DNA of 64,000 bases from positions 34,235 to 98,234 of the forward strand of contig JASGFY010000004.1 of assembly GCA_047605265.1 (NCBI GenBank), given 5' to 3'. Positions 50,159 to 64,000 of this stretch are shown here, piece after piece. This stretch comes from Solimonas sp047605265. GTDB lineage: Bacteria; Pseudomonadota; Gammaproteobacteria; Nevskiales; Nevskiaceae. The translations under genes were made by a program, and so were the position numbers. The notes beneath the pieces are model-generated. The model did not search any database. It was given only the letters and a program-made list of their open reading frames with translations, and was not told the origin of the DNA. Positions within the stretch are counted from its first letter, which is position 1. Each line of letters begins with the position of its first letter.

Positions 50159-50615
50159 TATCCGCGAAATCCTCAAGCTGCTGCCGCATCGCTATCCGTT
50201 CCTTCTGGTCGACCGTGTCACGGCGATCGACGAAGAGAGGCTGACGCTGACGGCGATCAAGAACGTCACCTTCAACGAGCCCTTCTTCCCCGGTCACTTT
50301 CCGGGCCTGCCGACGATGCCCGGCGTGCTGCAGATCGAGGCGCTGGCGCAGGCCTGCGGCCTGCTGGCGATCCACAAATCCGGCCTGTCCGCCAGGGACG
50401 GCCTCGTGCTCTATTTCGCCGGCATCGACAACTGCCGCTTCAAGCGCCCGGTCACGCCGGGCGACACGCTGACGTTTTTCGTCGAGCTAGAAAAACACAA
50501 GCGTGATATCTGGAAATTCCGCACGCGCGCCAGCGTCGGCGACGAGCTGGCCAGCGAGGCCGAGATCATGTGCGTGCTGCGCAAGGCCAGCTACGACGAC
50601 GAGGTCGAATCGTGA
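50130..50615 (+). CDS. fabZ: 3-hydroxyacyl-ACP dehydratase FabZ
   Basis: FabZ dehydrates 3-hydroxyacyl-ACP in fatty-acid elongation and competes with LpxA/LpxD for the same substrate pool. The 161-residue hot-dog protein has the catalytic His region PFFPGHFPGLPTMPGVLQIE and the LPHRYPFLLVDRV start. The ATG at 50130 has a CAGGA site and lies inside the end of lpxD; its stop overlaps the GTG start of lpxA (GTGA). Confidence 0.97.
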   Translation: MTTITTKTFDIREILKLLPHRYPFLLVDRVTAIDEERLTLTAIKNVTFNEPFFPGHFPGLPTMPGVLQIEALAQACGLLAIHKSGLSARDGLVLYFAGIDNCRFKRPVTPGDTLTFFVELEKHKRDIWKFRTRASVGDELASEAEIMCVLRKASYDDEVES

Positions 50616-51397
50616 GCAGCCGCATCCATCCGACGGCGATCGTCGATCCGCGTGCCGAGCTGCACGAGACGGTCGAGGTCGGGCCGTACAGCATCATCGG
50701 CGCCGGCGTGACGATCGGCGCCGGGACGTGGATCGGCCCGCACGTCGTGCTGCGCGGGCCGATGACGATCGGCCGCGACAACAAGATCTTCCAGTTCGCC
50801 TCGCTCGGCGAGATCTCGCAGGACATGACGGCCAAGGCCGACGATCCGACGCGCGTCGAGATCGGTGACGGCAACACGATCCGCGAGTATGTGACGATCC
50901 AGCGCGGCACGACCAAGGAAGAGGACGGCCTGACCAGGGTCGGCGACCGCAACTGGATCATGAACGCGGTGCACATCGGGCATGACAGCATCGTCGGCAG
51001 TCACAACATCCTCGCCAACAACACCTCGCTGGCCGGCCATGTGCTGCTCGGCGACTACGTCGGCTGCGGCGGCTATACGCTGATCCACCAGTACTGCCAG
51101 ATCGGCAGCCACGTCTTCACCGGCGGCGGCAGCGTCATCACGCGCGACGTCGTGCCGTTCATCTTGGTGCACGGCTATCCGGCCAAGGCGCGCGGCATCA
51201 ACGCCGAGGGCCTGCGCCGACGCGGTTTCTCGGCCGAGGACATCGCGGCGGTCAAGGACGCGTACAAGCTGATCTTCCTGTCGGGCCAGACGATGGAAAA
51301 CGTCAAGCAGGAGCTGGCGACGATGGCGTCCGCTTCGGCGCATGTCGCGACCATGCTCAGGTTCATCGAGGGTTCGAAGCGCGCCTTGCAGCGCTGA
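50612..51397 (+). CDS. lpxA: Acyl-ACP-UDP-N-acetylglucosamine O-acyltransferase (GTG start)
   Basis: LpxA performs the first step of lipid A synthesis. The 261-residue beta-helix protein has RIHPTAIVDPRAELHETVEV, the hexapeptide coils, the catalytic His in NAVHIGHDSIVGSHNI, and FILVHGYPAKARGINAEGLR. GTG at 50612 overlaps the fabZ stop. A secreted peroxiredoxin gene follows rather than lpxB. Confidence 0.97.
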   Translation: MSSRIHPTAIVDPRAELHETVEVGPYSIIGAGVTIGAGTWIGPHVVLRGPMTIGRDNKIFQFASLGEISQDMTAKADDPTRVEIGDGNTIREYVTIQRGTTKEEDGLTRVGDRNWIMNAVHIGHDSIVGSHNILANNTSLAGHVLLGDYVGCGGYTLIHQYCQIGSHVFTGGGSVITRDVVPFILVHGYPAKARGINAEGLRRRGFSAEDIAAVKDAYKLIFLSGQTMENVKQELATMASASAHVATMLRFIEGSKRALQR

Positions 51398-51457
51398 GGA
51401 CCGTGCGATCGTGTGCGGAAGACTTTCGCGGAAAGGCCACAGGCCGAGGAGCATGAC

Positions 51458-52012
51458 ATGCGTTTGAGCAAATGGTTGGCGGCCGCAGCGCTCGGGGCCG
51501 GTATCGCGCTGCCGGCAGCGGCGGCGCTCGACGTGGGGGCCAGTGCGCCGGATTTCTCGGCGCCGGCCTCGCTGGCCGGCAAGGATTATTCGTTCTCGCT
51601 CGCCGATGCCCTGAAACAGGGACCCGTGGTTGTCTATTTCTATCCGAAGGCGTTCACCAAGGGCTGCACGGTCGAGGCGCATCTGTTCGCCGAGGCGATG
51701 GATCAGTACAAAGCGCTCGGCGCGACGGTGATCGGCGTGTCGAACGACGACATCGACACACTGCACAAGTTTTCGCAGTCGGAATGCGGCGGCAAGTTTC
51801 CGGTCGCCGCCGATAGCGACAGCAAGATCATGACGGCCTACGATGCCAAGCTGCCGCTGGTGAACTACGCCAGCCGCATCTCGTACGTCGTGACGCCGGA
51901 CGGCAAGATCATCTACACCTACAGTGCGATGGATCCGAGCCAGCACGTCGCCAAGACGCTGGCGGCGATCAAGCGATGGAAGTCCCGCCAGGCGCCGAAG
52001 ACGGCGTCGTGA
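51458..52012 (+). CDS. Exported peroxiredoxin (BCP/PrxQ-like)
   Basis: The 184-residue protein has a signal peptide (RLSKWLAAAALGAGIALPAA) and a peroxiredoxin domain with the peroxidatic Cys70 in KAFTKGCTVEA and a likely resolving Cys110 in FSQSECGGKFPVAAD. Forty residues between the two Cys fits the PrxQ subtype in which the partner is on helix alpha-3 rather than five residues away. It should reduce peroxides in the periplasm. GAGGAG before the ATG supports the start. It sits between lpxA and lpxB on the same strand, 28 bases before lpxB. Confidence 0.88.
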   Translation: MRLSKWLAAAALGAGIALPAAAALDVGASAPDFSAPASLAGKDYSFSLADALKQGPVVVYFYPKAFTKGCTVEAHLFAEAMDQYKALGATVIGVSNDDIDTLHKFSQSECGGKFPVAADSDSKIMTAYDAKLPLVNYASRISYVVTPDGKIIYTYSAMDPSQHVAKTLAAIKRWKSRQAPKTAS

Positions 52013-52040
52013 TCGCGCTGCCGGCAGCGCGGCGCCGGGG

Positions 52041-53192
52041 ATGACGGCGCTGAAGATCGCCGTCGTGGCCGGCGAACTGTCGGGCGATCTGCTCGGCGGC
52101 GCGCTGGTCGCCGCGCTGCGCGCGCGGCTGCCGGATGCGCAGTTCTACGGCGTCGCCGGACCGCGCATGCGTGCCGCCGGCGTCGAGGCGATCGCGTCGA
52201 TCGATCAGCTGTCGGTGATGGGCATCGCCGAAGTGCTGCCGGCGCTGCCGCGCATCCTGCGCCTGCGCCGCGAGCTGATCGCGCGCTTCTCGGCCGACCG
52301 GCCGGACGTCGTCATCGGCATCGACGCGCCGGATTTCAATCTCGGCGTGGAGCGGGCGCTGCGCGTGCAGGACATCCGCACGGTGCATGTCGTCAGCCCG
52401 ACGGTCTGGGCCTGGCGCGCCGGTCGCGTCAAGACGATCGCCCGGGCCGTCGAGCGCATCCTCTGCCTGTTTCCGTTCGAGCCTGCGTTCTACGCGCAGC
52501 GCGGCGTCGTCGCCGACTACATCGGCCATCCGCTCGCCGACCAGCTCGATGCTTCGGTCACGCCGCTCGCCGCGCGCGCCGAACTCGGCCTGCCGCCGGA
52601 GGCGCCGACGGTCGCCGTGCTGCCGGGCAGCCGGGGCTCCGAGCTGAAGCATCTCGCCGCGCCGTTCGCCGAGGCGGCACGCCGGATCGCCGAGCAGGTG
52701 CCGGGCATCCGCTTCGTCACGCCGCTCGCCAGGCCCGGCCTGCGCGCGGCGATGGAGGCGGCGATCGCCGCGCACACACCGGAGTTGGTCTGGACGCTGG
52801 TCGACGGCCGTTCGCGCGAGGTCATGCGCGCCGCCGACGCGGTGCTGATCGCCTCCGGCACGGCGACGCTCGAATGCCTGCTCGTCGGCCGGCCGATGGT
52901 CGTCTCGTACCGCGGTTCGCCGTTCACCGCCTGGCTGCTGCTGAAGCTGGGCCTGCTGAAGACCCAATACGTCAGCCTGCCGAACCTGCTCGCCGACGAG
53001 CCGACGGTGCCGGAGCTGCTGCAGGACGACGCGACGCCCGACAAGCTCGCCGCCGCCGTCCTCGAACTGCTGGCGCCCGGCAGCGCGGCGCGCGCGCGCC
53101 AGCTGGCGGCCTTCGACCGCGTGCGCGCGACGCTGCGCTGCGATGCCGCGGCGCGCGCCGCCGACATCATCGCCGGCATGCTGCAGCGCTGA
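52041..53192 (+). CDS. lpxB: Lipid-A-disaccharide synthase
   Basis: LpxB joins lipid X to UDP-diacylglucosamine. The 383-residue GT19 protein shows IAVVAGELSGDLLGGALVAA, YGVAGPRMRAAGVEAIASID, LSVMGIAEVLPALPRILRLR, IGIDAPDFNLGVERALR, and YYVSPTVWAWR-like VVSPTVWAWRAGRVKTI, then LLPGSRGSE-type VLPGSRGSELKHLAAPF. The start ATG at 52041 is used because it gives the conserved N terminus. Confidence 0.97.
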   Translation: MTALKIAVVAGELSGDLLGGALVAALRARLPDAQFYGVAGPRMRAAGVEAIASIDQLSVMGIAEVLPALPRILRLRRELIARFSADRPDVVIGIDAPDFNLGVERALRVQDIRTVHVVSPTVWAWRAGRVKTIARAVERILCLFPFEPAFYAQRGVVADYIGHPLADQLDASVTPLAARAELGLPPEAPTVAVLPGSRGSELKHLAAPFAEAARRIAEQVPGIRFVTPLARPGLRAAMEAAIAAHTPELVWTLVDGRSREVMRAADAVLIASGTATLECLLVGRPMVVSYRGSPFTAWLLLKLGLLKTQYVSLPNLLADEPTVPELLQDDATPDKLAAAVLELLAPGSAARARQLAAFDRVRATLRCDAAARAADIIAGMLQR

Positions 53193-53279
53193 GGGCGGAT
53201 CGTGATCGGGGGCCTTCGCGCTTCTTCCGGCGCGTTCGTCAAGCCTGTTTTCATCCGTCGCAGTACCTACAATCGCCGT

Positions 53280-53932
53280 ATGCCCCGCCGTATCTCGATC
53301 GCTTCGTACACCGTTCCGCTCGTCGCCGGAATCGATGAGGCCGGACGCGGCTGCCTCGCCGGGCCGGTCTACGCGGCGGCGGTGATTCTCGGCAAGGGCC
53401 ACGGCATCCGCGGACTCGACGATTCGAAGAAGCTCAGGCCGGCCGAGCGCGAGTCGCTGTTCGAGCAGATCCGCAGGCGCGCCGTTGCCTTCGCGATCGC
53501 CCGCGCCGAGCTTGAGGAGATCGAGCGTCTCAACATCCTGCACGCGACGATGCTGGCCATGCAGCGCGCCGTCGCCGCGCTGCAGCCGGCGCCGCTGCAC
53601 TGCCTGGTCGACGGCAACCGCCTGCCGCCGCAGCTGCCGTGCGGCGCCGAGGCCGTGGTCGACGGCGACGCGATCCACGCGCCGATCATGGCCGCCTCGA
53701 TCCTCGCCAAGGTCGCGCGCGATCGCGAGATGCAGCGCCTCGACGCCGACTATCCGGGCTACGGCTTCGCCAGGCACAAGGGCTACGGCACGCCGGACCA
53801 TCTCGCCGCGCTGCGCCGCCTCGGCGTCTGCGCGCTGCATCGGCTGAGCTTCGCGCCTTGCGCGCAGCCCGATCTGTTCGCTGCCGATCCGCAGGCGGCC
53901 GATGCATCGACGACGCCGGACGGATTGCCGGC

Positions 53933-53936
<4 letters not shown>
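53280..53936 (+). CDS. rnhB: Ribonuclease HII
   Basis: RNase HII removes single ribonucleotides from DNA. The 218-residue protein has the catalytic GIDEAGRGCLAGPVYAAAVI (Asp/Glu pair), the LDDSKKLRPAERESLFEQI segment, and the third acidic residue region in HCLVDGN, with GDAIHAPIMAASILAKVARD. The stop overlaps the dnaE start (ATGA), so rnhB and dnaE are translationally coupled. Confidence 0.96.
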
Positions 53937-57529
<3,593 letters not shown>

Positions 57530-57548
57530 CAGTGGACGACTCCCGACG

Positions 57549-58511
57549 ATGAGCCTCAACTATTTGGATTTCGAACAGCCGATCGCCGAACTCCAGCAGA
57601 AGATCGAAGAGCTGCGCTTCGCGACGACCGGCAGCGGCGTTAACCTGACCGAGGAAATCTCGCGCCTCGAGGTCAAGAGTCGCCAGCTGACCGAGAGCGT
57701 GTTCTCGAAGCTGACGCCCTGGCAGGTCGCGCAACTGGCGCGCCATCCGCAGCGCCCGTATTCGCTGGACTACATCAAGACGCTGTTCACCGATTGGGAG
57801 GAGCTGCACGGCGATCGCCATTTTTCCGACGATCCGAGCATCGTCGGCGGCGTCGCACGCCTCGAAGGCCGGGCCGTCGTCGTTCTCGGCCAGCAGAAGG
57901 GTCGCGACGCCAAGGAGCGCGTCTACCGCAACTTCGGCATGCCGAAGCCCGAGGGCTATCGCAAGGCGCTGCGCCTGATGAAGCTCGCCGAGAAGTTCAA
58001 TCTCCCGCTGCTGACCTTCATCGACACGCCGGGCGCCTATCCGGGCATCGACGCCGAGGAGCGCAACCAGTCCGAGGCGATCGCCCGCAATCTGCTCGAG
58101 CTGGCCAAGCTGCGCACGCCGGTGTTGGCGACGGTGATCGGCGAGGGCGGTTCGGGCGGCGCGCTGGCGATCGGCGTCGCCGACCACATCATGATGCTGC
58201 AGTACAGCATCTACTCGGTGATCTCGCCGGAAGGCTGCGCGTCGATCCTGTTCAAGGAAGCCAGCCGTGCGCCGGAAGCCGCCGAGGCGATGCGCATCAC
58301 CGCGCCGGATCTGTACGAGCACCAGCTGATCGACGAGATCGTGCCGGAGCCGCTCGGCGGCGCGCATCGCGATCCGGCGTCGATGATGGCGACGGTCCGC
58401 CAGAAACTGACGGCGAACCTCGAGCGCCTGCGCCACACGCCGATCACCAAGCTGATGGCGGCACGCTATCAGCGCCTGATGTCGTACGGCAGCTACGAAG
58501 TCCTGCATTGA
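57549..58511 (+). CDS. accA: Acetyl-CoA carboxylase carboxyltransferase subunit alpha
   Basis: AccA with AccD transfers carboxyl from carboxybiotin to acetyl-CoA, giving malonyl-CoA. The 320-residue protein matches throughout: LNYLDFEQPIAELQQKIEEL, QVAQLARHPQRPYSLDYI, GDRHFSDDPSIVGGVARLEG, FIDTPGAYPGIDAEERNQSE and GEGGSGGALAIGVADHIMML. It begins 19 bases after dnaE, a common arrangement. Confidence 0.98.
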   Translation: MSLNYLDFEQPIAELQQKIEELRFATTGSGVNLTEEISRLEVKSRQLTESVFSKLTPWQVAQLARHPQRPYSLDYIKTLFTDWEELHGDRHFSDDPSIVGGVARLEGRAVVVLGQQKGRDAKERVYRNFGMPKPEGYRKALRLMKLAEKFNLPLLTFIDTPGAYPGIDAEERNQSEAIARNLLELAKLRTPVLATVIGEGGSGGALAIGVADHIMMLQYSIYSVISPEGCASILFKEASRAPEAAEAMRITAPDLYEHQLIDEIVPEPLGGAHRDPASMMATVRQKLTANLERLRHTPITKLMAARYQRLMSYGSYEVLH

Positions 58512-58524
58512 TGGGGTACTTCAG

Positions 58525-58548
58525 CCTCTCTTCCCTCGCGGGAGAGGG
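58525..58548. repeat. Short partial copy of the palindromic repeat family
   Basis: CCTCTC (58525-58530) and GAGAGG (58542-58547) form an inverted repeat with TTCCCTCGCGG between. The CCCTCG core is shared with the elements in dapE and upstream of glnD. It sits in the 50-base spacer between accA and tilS, just before the tilS ribosome-binding site. Confidence 0.45.
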
Positions 58549-58561
58549 CTAGGAGTCGCCA

Positions 58562-59830
58562 GTGAAGATCGAGTTGCCGGAATGCGGCCCGCGTGCCCGC
58601 GTCTGGGTCGCGTTCAGCGGCGGACTCGATTCATCGGTGCTGCTGCATCTGCTGCGCGAGCGGCAGGTGCGGAACCTGCGCGCCGTCCACGTCCATCATG
58701 GCTTGCAGAAATCTGCCGACGACTGGGTGCGCCATGCGCGGCGCGCCTGCCGCGAACTCGGCGTGCCGCTGACGGTGAAGCGCGTGAGCGTGCGCGATGC
58801 GGGCGAGGGCCCCGAAGCCGCCGCGCGCGCGGCGCGCTATGCGGCGTTCGCGGCGCTGCTGCGCGACGGCGATCTGCTCGCGACCGCGCACCAGCGCGAC
58901 GACCAGGCCGAGACCGTGCTGCTGCGCGCGCTGCGCGGCACCGGCGTCGCGGGGCTCGCGGCGATGCCCGCGCTCGCGCCGCTGGGCAAGGGCCGGCTCT
59001 GGCGGCCCCTGCTCGACACGCCGCGCGCCGCGCTGCGCGCCTGGGCCGAGGCGCGGTCCCTGCGCTGGATCGACGACCCACACAATGCCGATGCGCGCTA
59101 CGCGCGCTCCTACCTGCGTGCCGAGATCGTGCCGCGGCTCGAACGGCACTGGCCGCAGGCGACCGTGAGCCTGGCGCGCCTCGCGCAGCGCGCGGCGGAG
59201 GCCGGATCGCTGGCGGCCGATCTCGCGGCGATCGACCTGCAGGCGGCGCACGACCGGGACGGCTGGTCGATCGCCGCCCTGCTGGCACTGTCGCCGCCGC
59301 GGCGGCGCAACGCGCTGTATCACGCCTGGGTCGCGCGCGGCTGGCCGGCGCCGTCGGAGGCCCGCCTGGCGCGGCTCGAGCGCGAGGTGCTGGCTGCGCG
59401 CGGCGATGCGCAGCCGCTGCTGCGCCATGAACACGGCGAGCTGCGCCGTTACCGCGATCGCCTGTACCTGCTCGATCATTTGCCGCCGCCGCCGGAGCCG
59501 GGCGAGCGGATCTGGCCGGCCCGGCGGCGTGCGCTGCCCTTGCCGGCCGGGCTCGGCCGGCTGCTGCTTTCCGGTGCGCCGCCGCCGGGCCTGAGCGTGC
59601 GATTCGCCGGCGGCGGCGAACGTCTGAAGCCGCACGGCGCCGCGCACGCGCGCAGCCTCAAGCAGCTCTGCCAGGCGCGCGGCCTGCCGCCGTGGGTCCG
59701 GGCGCGCATGCCTTTGCTCTACGAAAACGGGCAGCTGGTCGCCGTCGCCGGCTACTGGCGCAACACCCGCGCGGTGACGCTCGGACTGGATCCGCGGTGG
59801 CAGACCGCCCTGCCGGGCGCGGGTTCGTAA
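58562..59830 (+). CDS. tilS: tRNA(Ile)-lysidine synthase (GTG start)
   Basis: TilS adds lysine to C34 of the AUA-reading tRNA-Ile. The 422-residue protein has the PP-loop ATP motif SGGLDSS at residues 19-25, VHVHHGLQ, AHQRDDQAETVLLRALRGTG, and the C-terminal substrate-binding domain (ARSLKQLCQARGLPPWVRAR, then PLLYENGQLVAVAGYW). GTG is preceded by AGGAG at six bases. Confidence 0.95.
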   Translation: MKIELPECGPRARVWVAFSGGLDSSVLLHLLRERQVRNLRAVHVHHGLQKSADDWVRHARRACRELGVPLTVKRVSVRDAGEGPEAAARAARYAAFAALLRDGDLLATAHQRDDQAETVLLRALRGTGVAGLAAMPALAPLGKGRLWRPLLDTPRAALRAWAEARSLRWIDDPHNADARYARSYLRAEIVPRLERHWPQATVSLARLAQRAAEAGSLAADLAAIDLQAAHDRDGWSIAALLALSPPRRRNALYHAWVARGWPAPSEARLARLEREVLAARGDAQPLLRHEHGELRRYRDRLYLLDHLPPPPEPGERIWPARRRALPLPAGLGRLLLSGAPPPGLSVRFAGGGERLKPHGAAHARSLKQLCQARGLPPWVRARMPLLYENGQLVAVAGYWRNTRAVTLGLDPRWQTALPGAGS

Positions 59831-59921
59831 GGCGCACGTTCAGCTTCCGGGTATTTGCCCGCGTTGAGTGCATGCGCCCCCGCGGCGTAAAATTGCAGAA
59901 ACCCACCGTATTGTTCTTCCC

Positions 59922-61622
<1,701 letters not shown>

Positions 61623-61646
61623 AGCGACGCGCGGCCGCGCGGGTCG

Positions 61647-62495
61647 TTACGCGATTTCCAGCGGCGCGAAGCCTTTGACGAGTTCGTCGAGCGCCTTGAG
61701 CTGCGCGAGGAACGGCTCCAGCTTGTCGAGCGGCAGGGCGCTCGGGCCGTCGCACCTGGCTTCGTCGGGATTCGGGTGCGCTTCGAGGAACAGGCCGGCC
61801 AGCCCCGTCGCCATGCCGGCGCGTGCGAGATCGAGCACCTGCGCGCGACGACCGCCGGAAGCCGCCGCGCCCGGGTCGCGCTGCTGCAGCGCGTGCGTAA
61901 CGTCGAAGATCACCGGCAGGCCGCCCGTGACCTTCTTCATGACGCCGAAGCCGAGCATGTCGACCACGAGATTGTCGTAGCCGAAGCAGGTGCCGCGGTC
62001 GCAGAGGATGATGTTGCCGTTGCCGGCCTCGCGGAACTTCTCGACGATGTTGCCGACCTGTGCTGGGCTCAGGAACTGCGGCTTCTTGATGTTGGCGACG
62101 CGCCCGGTCTTGGCGAGCGCCACCACGAGATCGGTCTGCCGCGCGAGGAACGCCGGCAGTTGCAGCACGTCGACGACCTCGGCGACCGGCGCGGCCTGCC
62201 ACGGCTCATGCACGTCGGTGATCAGCGGCACGCCGAACTCGGATTTCACCGCCTCGAAAATCTTCAGGCCTTCTTCGAGGCCGGGGCCGCGATACGAGTG
62301 GATCGACGAGCGGTTGGCCTTGTCGAAGCTGGCCTTGAAGACGTAAGGAATCCCGAGCTTGTGCGTCACGCGCACATATTCGGCGGCGGCGCGCAGGGCG
62401 AGATCTTTCGATTCGAGGACGTTGATGCCGCCGAAAAGGACGAACGGCGCCGAATTGTCGACGGCGATGTTCTGGATGTGGATGGTCGCGGACAT
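61647..62495 (-). CDS. kdsA: 3-deoxy-8-phosphooctulonate (KDO-8-P) synthase
   Basis: KdsA condenses phosphoenolpyruvate with arabinose 5-phosphate to give KDO-8-P, required for the lipopolysaccharide inner core. The 282-residue protein shows FVLFGGINVLESKDLALRAA, FKASFDKANRSSIHSYRGPG, VPLITDVHEPWQAAPVAEV, DVLQLPAFLARQTDLVVALA and ILCDRGTCFGYDNLVVDM. It lies on the minus strand between pyrG and eno, which are both on the plus strand; in pseudomonads and many relatives the three are co-directional. Confidence 0.96.
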   Translation of the reverse strand: MSATIHIQNIAVDNSAPFVLFGGINVLESKDLALRAAAEYVRVTHKLGIPYVFKASFDKANRSSIHSYRGPGLEEGLKIFEAVKSEFGVPLITDVHEPWQAAPVAEVVDVLQLPAFLARQTDLVVALAKTGRVANIKKPQFLSPAQVGNIVEKFREAGNGNIILCDRGTCFGYDNLVVDMLGFGVMKKVTGGLPVIFDVTHALQQRDPGAAASGGRRAQVLDLARAGMATGLAGLFLEAHPNPDEARCDGPSALPLDKLEPFLAQLKALDELVKGFAPLEIA

Positions 62496-62663
62496 GTTCG
62501 GGTCTGATGGTGAATTCGCGGCAGTGTCCGCGACGCCTTGCGGGGCGTCAACGAATGAAGGCCGGCCTTCGCCACCGCTGCGGTCATGACGCGCAGCATC
62601 GCGCAGGCTAGAATTCACAATCTTTTTGCACCGTCATCCACGCAGCCGGAGCTCGTCGCACCC

Positions 62664-63959
<1,296 letters not shown>

Positions 63960-64000
63960 GGCTGGCGTGCCACGGGGGCCGTCCATCGGCGGCACCCGTG

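Overview
The window is about 64 kb of GC-rich DNA, almost all of it protein-coding. It looks like chromosomal sequence of a gammaproteobacterium near the Xanthomonadales/Nevskiales. That placement is an inference from gene order and protein character: rpsB-tsf-pyrH-frr-uppS-cdsA-dxr-rseP-bamA-skp-lpxD-fabZ-lpxA-lpxB-rnhB-dnaE-accA-tilS-pyrG-eno, DUF2066-perM-hda divergent from purM-purN, and a dapE/dapD/glnD/map group beside rpsB. I see no rRNA or tRNA gene, CRISPR array, prophage, insertion sequence or plasmid backbone.

Layout. 1-4.3 kb: the 3' part of clpA, a convergent terminator, an ompW-SGNH lipoprotein pair and a divergent AraC-type regulator. 4.3-9.3 kb: hda-perM-DUF2066 divergent from purM-purN-DUF3108. 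9.3-31.7 kb is an accessory belt. It holds a Nudix/metallo-beta-lactamase fusion, an MsbA-like ABC exporter, transaldolase, a periplasmic thioredoxin, a truncated haemoglobin, a four-gene Pqi (MCE) lipid-transport operon, a LpxO-like hydroxylase, an M3 peptidase, a LysR/hydrolase pair with a 60-residue small gene, a thioesterase, CsbD and DUF1328 stress proteins, a short-chain dehydrogenase, and a di-haem peroxidase/metallophosphoesterase pair. Scattered through it are at least six decayed gene fragments: adenylate cyclase, two dehydrogenase/hydrolase remnants, PAP2, cytochrome c and EAL. 31.8-38.2 kb: lysine biosynthesis and nitrogen regulation (dapE, dapD, glnD) and map. 38.2-64 kb: the translation, envelope-biogenesis and lipid-A superoperon, then pyrG, an inverted kdsA, and eno.

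How the genes work together. The right half is one long co-directional expression unit. It couples translation factors (S2, EF-Ts, RRF) to UMP kinase, undecaprenyl-PP and CDP-diacylglycerol synthesis, isoprenoid precursors, sigma-E proteolysis, outer-membrane protein assembly, early lipid A synthesis, DNA replication and fatty-acid initiation. Stop/start overlaps at many junctions (fabZ/lpxA, rnhB/dnaE, dxr/rseP) imply translational coupling.

I found no convincing new multi-gene system. The most unusual points are: an in-frame palindromic repeat inserted inside dapE, with related copies beside glnD and tilS; an extra segment of about 50 residues in EF-Ts; a three-copy 11-bp repeat that triplicates the ribosome-binding site of a metallophosphoesterase; the inverted kdsA; a peroxiredoxin inserted between lpxA and lpxB; and the cluster of gene remnants between 9 and 29 kb.
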